This document shows, piece after piece, positions 1-11,512 of a stretch of 64,000 nt of DNA. Within the stretch, counting starts at the first letter, position 1, and each line of letters begins with the position of its first letter. The notes beneath the pieces were generated by a model. That model ran no database searches and was not told the DNA's origin. It saw only the letters and a program-made list of their open reading frames with translations. This stretch comes from Musa acuminata AAA Group. Taxonomy: Eukaryota; Streptophyta; Magnoliopsida; Zingiberales; Musaceae. The DNA lies in assembly GCF_036884655.1 (NCBI RefSeq), contig NC_088339.1, positions 25,873,501 to 25,937,500 on the forward strand, in the 5' to 3' direction. The position numbers and the translations under genes are program-made.

Positions 1-1200
1 GGATTGCCATCAACAACACTCAAGCATGATGGACTAGATGTATTGAACGAGCTAGACATGCCACTAGATCGACGATAAATCGAAGAGATGCAAGCTTTTG
101 ACGTGTCGAATGAACTAGAAGCCACACTTCATATCTCTCTCACAAAAGTCCCAAAGCATGTCTTGGGACGGGACAAATGATAATACGTACACTGTTAGGT
201 TAGCCAATCTTTATTCAATATATGATCACCATGTAGTGTCCATAGTGAAAGGAGAAGACAAAGGCTACCATCCACTTGTCTGCCCACTTAGGCAAGGGTT
301 CAAGACAAGTGATGGTTATAGGTTGCTCTGCTTTTGTTGCCCACATGGACAATAGGTTAAGGGAAGACTATTGGAGATGGTTAGATGTTGTCTCATTGTA
401 AAATATTTCTTAAAATATTATGTCCATTTTCAATGAGGTATAAAAGCTCATCTTTAACATAATGGGAAATATGACTTATCTTTCTTTGACAACTCACGTT
501 TGTATTTATATATCTCGAGTTACTAACGTGGACGTTAAATAAATCATCGGGTTAAGAAACCTCTTTCGATTTTGATCTTTACGTAGAGTACACATCGAAT
601 AACCCTATACACATGGATCCGGATTATCTCGATCTAACCAAAACGTCAACGACTTCTTACCTGGCATGCATCTAATATCAATCATCAACCCAAGTCATCA
701 AACCAACTTTTACTTGCTACATGGACATATACTAGATTAATTGATGCAGATCGGTCAGATCAGATTCACTATAGATTCCATTCCATTAACCTACAAGAAT
801 CATCATCCGGGTTAGGATGCCAACGAAGATCGTACTACAGTCATTAATTTTTTTTTCCTTTTAAATTGCAGGACAAACCCCATAAATTGTACCATATTTA
901 TATTTTATGTTGAATTATGCACTTTGGTTATTAATATTGTATATATAAATCCGTATGGTACGTTCGGTCACATGTCAGCCATCAGAATAAATTGGTTTTA
1001 AATCTATGATTTGATGCTATAAATTAGACAGAACTCGGCCCCCTTTTTTGTTATGTTTCCTTTGCACAAGACATATTGAAGCCCGAATTAGCTACTGATG
1101 ATGTTCATTTGTATTGGATAAAGGCTTTATGTGGGCTGGTAATGGGCCCAATTATAGTGCATACGAAGGCTTCGGTAAAGGGCACGAGAAGGATAGATAG
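1..1200. other. Left-edge spacer upstream of the GBPL gene
   Basis: No gene could be supported here. An open frame at 158-355 (65 codons) is short, matches nothing I recognise, and lies in sequence that becomes AT-rich. It could be a remnant of a repeat or of the neighbouring gene off the left edge. The rest (about 360-1200) is low-GC spacer with no recognisable RNA gene. Confidence 0.5.
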
Positions 1201-1296
1201 CTGGTATATTCTATATAACGGCTGTTAAAGTGACACGGGACGAATTGGCTGGTATATAATATATAACGGGAGTTATAACGTGTTACTGGCCGAGGT
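1201..1296 (+). repeat. 48-bp tandem duplication with TATA-like motifs in the GBPL promoter
   Basis: A unit beginning CTGGTATAT at 1201 is repeated at 1249 with a 48-bp period. Both copies contain TATATAACGG followed by a GTTA motif. The second copy is diverged in its last third. The pair lies about 210-300 bp upstream of the GBPL start codon, so one or both TATATAA motifs may position the transcription start. The repeat is visible directly; the promoter role is inferred. Confidence 0.55.
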
Positions 1297-1503
1297 AACC
1301 GCCCTAAGCGTGAATAGAACGCGACGGTAAAGTGATATTACCGCTACAACAAGACTTGACCGTCATATTTAAAACATCACGCCGTCTTCACGGTCCCTCC
1401 ATCACCTCCGTCTTCTTCCTCCCGAAGAAAAGCAGCAGCGACATAGTGAGAGAGAGAGAGAGGAGAGAGAGAGCGAACGCAGAGCGGAGGGCGAAAGAAG
1501 AAA

Positions 1504-4500
1504 ATGATGCAGTTGCTCGGCTTCCGCGGGGGATCCACAGCATCCTCCCCTTCGTCGTCGACGGGCAAGGAGATGGTGCCGTCGCCCACATCGGACCCAC
1601 GAGGCCCTAGCTCGAGTGTCGCTGTCGCCTCGCCGGGGCCCGGACGCCCTCTCCGCCTTGTCTACTGCGATGACAAAGGCAAGTTCCGGATGGACCCGGA
1701 GGCTGTCGCCGCCCTTCAGCTCGTCAAGGGCCCTATTGGCGTTGTCTCCGTTTGCGGCCGCGCCCGCCAAGGCAAGAGCTTCATCCTCAACCAGGTGTTC
1801 CCTCTGCCCCTCTTGTAGATTGTTGGCTCCTTTGGTTCTTTGCCTTGATGAATTATTTTTTTTCTTCTTTCCTTCCTGAGTCGATTTAGATGGCTATTCG
1901 CTCAATAAACGTTGGTAACTTTGATCTCTAAGTGCAAAGTTATCCCGGGAGTGTTCACTTTTTACGGGTTACAGGAGTAGTGACCTATTTATATGTCTCA
2001 TGTGCAAGCTAGGGTTTGCTAGGGAAATGAAAAACCCTAATTTAAGGGTTGAAGGGGCGTTTTAAATTCTTCGAGCGTCATTCGGATTATTCTTTCAGGT
2101 CATATGAAGTCTGTATATGTGATGAACCTGAACAAATCCGATGTTATTTCAGATAGGTAGACCTGTAAATAAGAAGGTACTGGGCATTATAATAGCCAAA
2201 AAGGAGGCTCATGAAGACTGTTCAAGCCTCTTCAGATAATCAATTGAATAAAACTGCTGGATGAAAAAGTAAGTTGACCAAGCCAAAGTGGTTTTGTCCC
2301 TTGAAGAGCTTTTTCACGCTGAAGATGGCCATTTGGGAACATAGAGAATGGACTTGGGTATTCCATGTTGATATGGTATATTATTCTGTGAGCAACCATA
2401 AATTGTGCCAAAATAAAGCTAGTAAGAGTCAGCAAGCTTAGCTGGTAAGGATTTTGTCAAAAAGAAATGCTGACAGAGACTGGGATGAACATTGAAGTGT
2501 AACAATAACATCCGAAAAGCAAGTGCTTGTGTTGTATGATGCCATACCTATATAGGCAGCTTCTTAACGTGCAGTATAAACTCTAAATACACATTTATAT
2601 AATTTCTATGTATGAGTTGATTTAGATTATTACTCTCTATATAGCCTAGTATTATGCTGAAATATTGGTGGAGCTTTAGATTTGTTACATGAAAAATTTG
2701 AGGGCTTGTCTGTGAAACAGAAGATAGTGTATACTTAAGTTGTTTTAGGTTGTGAGTTCTCTGGGAGAAAGCTGGAATAAGTTTCTTGGGGATCTGTCAT
2801 AATCTGTGTACATATCTATTAAAGGCATAGCCTTTAGGCAATTAGAGGAAGGTTCCAGTGGAGGTGGATTAAAGAGACAGACTTGGTCAATGATGTTTGA
2901 TTTTGCAATTCCCGTATATTGTTGTTTTCATAACTCATCTTCGTTGAAGTTTCTGGTTGAATTTGCATGATTCTAAATATGCAAGGTTATCAAATTTTGG
3001 ATCTTTTTAATTTGCTATTACTCATTGTATATCAACCAAAAGATGAAGAGTTGTCATTTATTCGTGACTGACATGCATACTTGATCTTGTGGACCAGCAT
3101 GGTAATAATTTTAAATGAAAGAATGCAAAGATTAAATATGATGAAATTTATAGTTTATAGCAAGGTTCGTAATTTTGTACCATACCGGAGTATTGAGCTC
3201 AGCTCGGTATATATATATATATATATAAAGACGACGTCGTCTCATTTTTCTGTCCGCGTGGGGAGAAGAAACCGCAAAAAAGGACGACGAGGAGATGTCG
3301 TCGCCTCGTTTCTTCTGCCCGCATGGGGAGAAGAAACGTTGCCTCGACGACACTCGGTTTCTTCTCCCCGCGACGTCGACGAGGCTTCTTCTCCCCGCGC
3401 GAATGAGGAGAAGTCGTCGACGACGTCGAGGCCTCGTCGCCTCAGATGAGCAGACGACATTTCATCTGTGGCGTTCGGCGAGGGAGGGTGACGACGGATC
3501 GGGATCGTTGAGGGAGAGTGGCGTTGGATCTTCAGGTTCTCTCTTTTTTTCTCCCCTTTCTTTCTTCTCCCTCGGGTAATACCACCCGGTAGCGGGGCGG
3601 AAACAGCCCTAATCGGCAGTACTGCCCGGTAGCGGGTGGTCCGTGTACCAGTCTGTTGGCGGACCGGTACGTACCGCCCGATACAGGTGGTATTATTCAA
3701 AATTAAAATCATTGGTTTATAGTACATGTGATGATGGTGACTGCGAAGAACCACGATTGAAGTTAGCTAATATTCTTGAGGCTGTGTTATTTGCTTATGC
3801 TATAGGGAATTTGTAGGAAAATATCATCTTAACTTGGCCTTCAACTTTGGGTATAATTATGATATTACTTTCAGTTTTTCTGCTTCAACTCAGTAGAGCT
3901 AGTTACAAAGTTGTTAATATGTCTGCCCCCCCTACTCAGTGAAATAGACCTTTAATGCATTATTTGATGCTTAAGGGCAGAATTCATAGGTTCCATTGCT
4001 CGAGGAAATTTGACCTATTCTTTTTCTTGATAAACTTAGGATTCTCTTCTTGAAAAAATTATCAATTATAAATAATTGGAAAATGGTTAATTGTTATGCG
4101 CTCTAGTTTTGGGTGGGTGTGCTGGTTGCCTTGAGAAATATAGGACATGGATCTGGATTCTGAAATACAAATTTTATGCAGACCACTGAGAGATGTTTGT
4201 TATTGATTAGATTGGATGTTCTGAAGTTAATAACTTAATGTTCCTTACCTTGCAATAACACTACAAGGACAATGGCTTTAAGGAACTTTGTTTTTCCTCA
4301 GTTCTACTCTTTTGTTTATCCTATCATATAAAATTCTTATTGTTTTGTGTTGTAATATGAGCCATCCTCTTCATATTTTATATTACAATGACGGGATTGT
4401 TAGTACTCTATACCTTGGATACATTCTGCAGGATATATTCAATTCATATAGTTTGCTTATAACTATATTTTATGCAGGATACATTCTGCAGGATTTATTT

Positions 4501-7500
4501 TATATTACTTGTTTTATGCTTATAACTAAGCAGCTAAAATAATTCTATCTAATGCCCTAGGCTTTTTGCTAATGCTAATTTAGTTTTTTATAATTCATTT
4601 ACATTTACAAGGCACCATGTAGGAGTCATGCATAATAAATGAATGAACTGTTTGTTTTTATTTTTGTTGTCTTCTTTTAGTTAATTAATTCTGTTGATGT
4701 TTAAATTGATTGTGGTTGCTTCCATTTTTTTTTGGTTTAAATATATAACTTGCATTCGTTTTTGTAAAGAATTAACTTCTCTTTCTTGTGGTAGCTTTTG
4801 GGCAGAAGTAGTGGATTTCAAGTAGCTTCAACTCATCGACCGTGTACTAAAGGGCTTTGGATGTGGAGCACACCATTAAAGCGAACTGCTCTTGATGGAA
4901 CCGAGTACAATCTTTTGCTACTGGACAGTGAAGGAATTGATGCCTATGACCAGACAGTTAGATTTGCTCTTCTTATCTTTTTCTATTGGTTGTTTTTTAT
5001 TCTAGTTTAACTGTACTGAATTCCAATAAGGAATACAAAATAAAACTTGATTATAATGTCTAATTTTGACCTTAATCCACTACAGTTTTTTAAAGGGTCT
5101 TTGCTTGCAGATACCTCTTTCTAATTGGTTAATGACATATTTGCTTCTCCAATACATGTACATACATTCTCAGAGAACTTAACTTATTTACCTTAGTTCC
5201 CTTTAATAGAAACTGTTAACCATGGTTCATTGGATTAGGTGATTAGATCAGTATTGGCCAAAGCGTATTTCATGCTAGTCACTTTCTCGGTCTTATTGCT
5301 AGAAATTGGTCAGAACTGCAGATATTAGCTGGTTGTAGCTGACTTGTTTATTTCAGAAAGAAAAAATAGAAAAGGACATCCTCTCTTCTATATCCCCACC
5401 TCCTTTCTTAACATTCTAGCAAGGAAATTTTAAAAGGGGCATATTGGTTATCTTGATGACAATTGATTAAAATAATAAATAGTTTATGAAAGGTAGCTAA
5501 CCTCAAGGACATATCCATTACTTTCAGGTATCAGTTGAAAATAGAGAGCAAGGCTTGAAATTTCTGTTGGGTACTGACTCTATTTATTGGTCTGACTAAC
5601 ATGATATTGCTATTGATCCATATCGAGATTCAGTATGGTTTGATACAGATTGTTATGGATCAGACCCTGCCCAGTATCTACACTGGCATGTTTCTTTTTT
5701 TTGTCTTAGTTTTTTATTTATTTGTTTTGAAGATCCATAATGGTTCATATATCATTTGAACCTAAGTATAGTTTCTAAAACGTAAACAATGATGCTAATT
5801 ATGTGCAATATCAATATTTGAACCTGATTATGCAAATCTGATGTAGATCCAATACAAAGGTCGATCCAGATCCAGGGCTTTATGGTTTTGGTAGATGTTG
5901 GACTTGGACTTGGTCTAAGAAGCTACCCTTTTTATTTACATCATCTTTTATCTTTTTATAAACTTGTGTTTGTATTTCTAGTGACGTCTCTTTAATTTTT
6001 GTGGGATACCAAGTGATGATGTCGTATTTGATAGTCTTTTTATGTGGGGTAATAGGATTTGACCTAGGCCTTTCCTGCACAAATGAACAACGTGTCACGA
6101 GAAGTCCCTTGTTGAGGGTCTGTGGTCAGAGGGTCTGACCAGAGTCCTCTCACCTCGTAAGGCTTTAAAAGTGGTAGGATCATCGAAAATGTAATGGGAG
6201 GGTTTTTCTCTGACAGCCATGTCGATATCTGATCTAAAGTTACTCTAGAGAGGGTTTTTAATTACTTAGAGAGAGGATAAATATGCAGACAAAAAGAAAT
6301 AGAGCTTCTTTAACTGTGAGGTCCCCTTTTATAGCTTGTCTTGGCTTGGGTTAGTGTTCCGTTGGGCAAAGAGTTGGTGAACTACAATGGGACACCACAC
6401 TAGGACAGGGCATATTTCCCTTGTGGCAAACTGATGCCAGTAGTGTAAGGCTGATCCATGGGCCAGCCTCAACCATTTTCATTGGATTCTGATGTGCCTA
6501 GTATGATAGCTGTCACCAAGTTTCTCATATTTCAGTTGTTGTTTATCAGATGACTTTTCTTTTTTCTTGATTTTTAATGATATTTTCATTGTCAATTATT
6601 AGTTGTTTCATGTTCTTTTCCTATAGACATGGACCTTGTATAAGTAACAAATATATCAATTATTTAATTGTTCTGCTCTCATAATTTGAACATATTTGGC
6701 CTATGCTGAACCTGAGATCTGATCCAGACCAATATCTTGTGCCTGATCTAGATCATGATTTGACCTTAATGGATACAGTTAGGTCCAATTGCCTACTTGC
6801 CAGGATTGGGTTTAAATTTGTGGTAGCTGATTTTTGACCTGAATGATGCTTGTTATGTAGCATAGAGTTGCATCATAAAAAATGAAGGGTAAAAAGATCC
6901 TCTTGTAAATTGGCCAGGAATTAACCTAGGTTTTGACTAGTATTACACATATGGATGGATTGTGACAATGAAGGCACAGGCACATATGAATCCAGTTTGT
7001 TGTTGGAATATATATGCAAATTGGTATTTTTTAGGGTTAAATATTGTATTTAAGAGCATATGTTTGGAAGAAAAAAAATCCTATACTGGATTCTCTTTGG
7101 TGGATGCCATTTGCATTTGGAGTATCTTCTTGGGACTCAGAGAAACAAACTTGTGGCATAATCTTGATTTTATACATGTAGTGTTGGTTTGACTTAAGGC
7201 ATCAAATGGGAAGACCCTTACCTGTAAAGCTCATATGCATTTCTTTTCAGTTATATGTGCTTCCTCTTCCTTGTTATGTTCGCTAAAAAAATTGTTTTTT
7301 TATATCTACAACTTGTCATATGAATTATTTTCTTTTTGGCAGGGCTCATACAGTACAAAGATATTCTCTTTAGCTGTTCTGTTGTCAAGTCTGTTCATCT
7401 ACAACCAGGTAAAAATTGTGTTGCGTTGAGCTGTTACTGATTCTTTGCAATGGAATTGGGAATTAGAAATCTTCTTAAGCTTTACATTTGGGCTTGCATA

Positions 7501-10500
7501 AACTTGTTGTAGTACCTAATGACGTCTTATTAATTGTTGACCAAATATATATTTTATAACACCTGTCCTTTTGTTTTTCTTTTGGTTTCTTTAGATGGGT
7601 GGTATTGATGAAGCTGCACTTGATCGTCTATCTCTTGTCACTGAAATGACTAAACATATTCGTGTTAGAGCATCTGGTGGAAGGTCCACGGTATCTGAGC
7701 TTGGACAATTTTCTCCAGTATTTGTGTGGTTATTGAGGGTAATTACATCGGTAGATGGCTTTTTTTGTTGTTGCTGTTACTTAGTTTCACCTGTTCTGCT
7801 AATTGATCATAAATAAATATTCTGCAGGACTTCTATTTAGATCTTGTAGAGGATAACAGAAAGATCACCCCTCGTGAGTATCTAGAATTAGCCTTAAGGT
7901 CTGTGCAAGGTGGTGGGAGAGATATATCAGCTAAGAATGAGGTTCATTGCAATCTCTGACATGTAATCTAATTATATTGATTCACAACATCTTGTAACAT
8001 GCATTGATAATAAGAAACTAATCATTTTGATTAATAGATTCGGGAGTCTATTCGCACTTTATTCCCTGATAGGGAATGCTTTACGCTTGTGCGGCCACTG
8101 AACAATGAAAACGACCTTCAACGTCTTGATCAAATTCCTGTGAGTATTCCTTCCACTTTTTTTTGGACAATTTCAATCTATTTAAAATTCTGATATTGTC
8201 TGTTGTGCAGTTAGATAGATTAAGACCTGAATTTAGATCAGGTTTGGATGCATTGTTGAAGTACATTTTCATGCGAACCAGACCAAAACAAGTAGGTGCA
8301 ACTGTAATGACAGGCCCCATTCTTGCTGGTATTACACAGTCATTCTTGGATGCCATTAACAGTGGTGCTGTGCCTACAATATCTTCTTCATGGCAGGTCA
8401 GTTGTTTTGAATATTTATTGTTTTTCAAGTTTCTAGTTACAATATCGCTTGAGTTTAAAAACGATGATTACTAAAAGTCAAGTTTTTCAGGGTACTTTTG
8501 AATGTGAAAGACTATATTGACTTGTTTCTTTTTAAGTATTGGGTTCATTGGAACAGCATTAGTGTTGGATTATTCCTTTGCTACAATGGCTATTTCAAAT
8601 TTTCAATATTTACATATGAAAAAATTTTAATTGATTATACATTTTGTATTTTTAGGTGTCTTTCTTTGTTATATAGTGTGATGACTTTTCCTTGGAAATT
8701 TTTTGGCTTTCTTTAGGATCTTTGCTTCTATTGTCCTGCATTGTCACTAGGAAAATCGATATCTCCTCCTAATCTTAGCTGATACAGTACTAGCTGTCTT
8801 AGTTGTGAATATTACTATTTGTATCAGCCTATTGATTATTTAATGCAGTCACCTATAATGCAGACATTTAAATGTAGGGAAGGATTAGAGAATCTCACTT
8901 CTAATTATCCTTTTGTCTTAAATGTTATGAGTTGAAAATCCAGCTAATTTGATGACTTATCCGGCTCTTAAGGCATTATGTTCAGGGCTTAACAACTTTA
9001 GTGCGTGCAGTCCTTTATCTGCAATCTAGATGATTTGCTGATCTTTGTTAGCTGGCATTTTGGCTTTTGGCAGTATCATTAAATGATCTTAATTTTTCAC
9101 CCACTCTGGGGCTTTCTAGTGTTATAATATGATTAAATGTTTGATACTATAATGATTACAATGATTCAATTGATATGCTGCTTTGATAAGATGTCCATTA
9201 ATACTTTGTCTTTCAGAGTGTTGAAGAAGCAGAGTGTCGGAAAGCTTACGATTCTGCTGCTGAGATTTATATGTCCTCCTTTGATCGCTCAAAACCGCCA
9301 GATGAGGTATAGGTCAATATTTTTTTTAGTTGTTGTCACATACCACTTCATTTTAGTTTCAGTTGCACTGATTCATAATTACTTTAGACTGTTCTAAGAG
9401 AAACACATCAAGAAGCTGTTGAAAAGGCTCTCAATGCATTCAATTCTGGTGCTATTGGGAGTGGATTAGCGCGTCAGAATTATGAGAAGCTTCTCCAGAA
9501 TTTCTTTAAAAAGGCCTTTGAGGTGAGCTCTAATTTCACATTTTGGAAATTGTTGGTTCCTAAATAGATTAGACTGTCACAACTATCACTATTATCATCC
9601 TATATTTCATTTTTATTTTCAATGTATTTCTCATCCAGAGTTTTTCTTTTTGCTAGTTCTGCATGTTCCATGACATGTGCCTGCTTGAAATTTCCTCTTT
9701 TTTATTTGGCTTGAACTTACGACCGAGTAATATTCAGAAATAGATCAAAATTTTTTCATGAAGTTATGATCTTGTACTAAAATAAACTTGTTACTGGTGC
9801 TACTCTCTAGTCTGTGGGAATGGTATGAAGTTCAATTGGATTATTATGTAGCGTCACCATGTGTAGCTCATGAATTGGCAATACATTCAGAGTAAAAGGA
9901 AGAAATGCATCAAACAGTCATTCCCAACTGCCATCTCATTTCTTTTCTCCTATTCTTTGTCGTAATGCTTCATGGTCTGAGGAGCTAATGTGAAAATTAC
10001 AAGTATATGTTGACGTTAATATATCCCTGCTGATTTAGTCATGATGGATGGGATATCCTGTTAATTGATCGTCACAAGGGAAATTTTGCATCCAACTGCA
10101 GCTTACATTTTTAAGCAATCAGAGCATTTAAAGTTTCATTTTATTTGTTGTTTAGTTTAGAGCTTGCAAGGATGACTTCTGCTCATGATAATAATGCCAA
10201 TCTTGGGAAGCTTTCAAGTGGATGTTTTGCACAAGTAACTTTTGGGCTGTCCGATAACTGTGTAGCCTAGGATATTGCTGATTGTATCTATACTGCTTGC
10301 GCAGGACTACAAAAGAACAGCTCTTTTGGAGGCAGATTTGCATTGCTCTAAAGTAATCCAGGGCATGGAGACGAAGTTGCGAGCAGCTTGTCATGCTCCT
10401 GATGCAAAACTTGATGATGTGATTCAGGTAAGGCACTGTTTGTCAGAGAACATGTATAGGCTTATGATGCTGAAGCAAGGGACAGCATACCAAAACATGT

Positions 10501-11468
10501 AGAGTGCATTGCAGCATGGCTTAAATCATTACATGTGTTTTATCATCGGCATAATCACTATTCTTTCCGTTATCATTGCCTGTCATTACTGTGTCAGTGG
10601 TTTTGTTGGACATGTAGACCTTTTGCCCCTTTTCTATTCAGTTTTATCTATGCATTTGGGTTTATCTGCTGGTACACAGGTCCTCTTTTTTGCACCAGCT
10701 ATTAGTCTGGGTTATTGGCTTTGTGGATAATGAATACTTATTGTCATGCTTGTTCAATCTCTTGATGGCTCTCACATTGATAATAGTTGAGGTCATCACT
10801 TGTGAAGTTCTATCTATGCATTTGGATATATCTGCTGGAACACAGGTGTTCTCTTTTTTGTACCAGCTATTAGTCTGGGTTATTGGCTCTGTTGGTGGTG
10901 AATACTTGTTGTCATGCTTGTTCAATCTCTTGATAACTCTTGCATTGATAATAGTTGAGGTCATCACTTGTGAAGTTTATGCTGGAATCTTTCACTATGT
11001 ATGGTTGCCGATTCTACTGATCTGGCATCTTTCTTTTGGTATTCATTGTAGTTTTATGTTGGCTTATATGTACTTTTCTTTGAATCTTGTCATTTAGAAG
11101 ATATGGACATGAGACTCGGTTGCATGTAGTTTATCCATGTCCAAACATGTTTTTTACGTAAATGCAAACCATCAATAAGTCGTGGCTCCATGGAGTTTTT
11201 TATTTTCTTTGTTTTTTATTTGCTTAATAACTTGTTTCATTATTTGACTAGAGGCCCATTATTGGTCTTAATTATATCAACAAACTTTTGCAAAACACAA
11301 ATGCTTCAGATTGTTAGTCCTATTAGTATTAGACATGTCAGCTAATATACCTGGAAGATGCTTCTTGGAAATGTGTTGGATACTTTCAAGAAATATCTAT
11401 TTTTTAAGAAATATTAAATGTTTTTAGTATAGAATCTTGAACCTCCAACAGCAAGAATTTTAGCGTGT

Positions 11469-11512
<44 letters not shown>

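Noticed and set aside
10690..11097. A 135-codon hydrophobic frame over the tandem repeat
   Set aside because: It repeats the same peptide twice because the DNA is duplicated, sits in an intron of GBPL, and has no family match.
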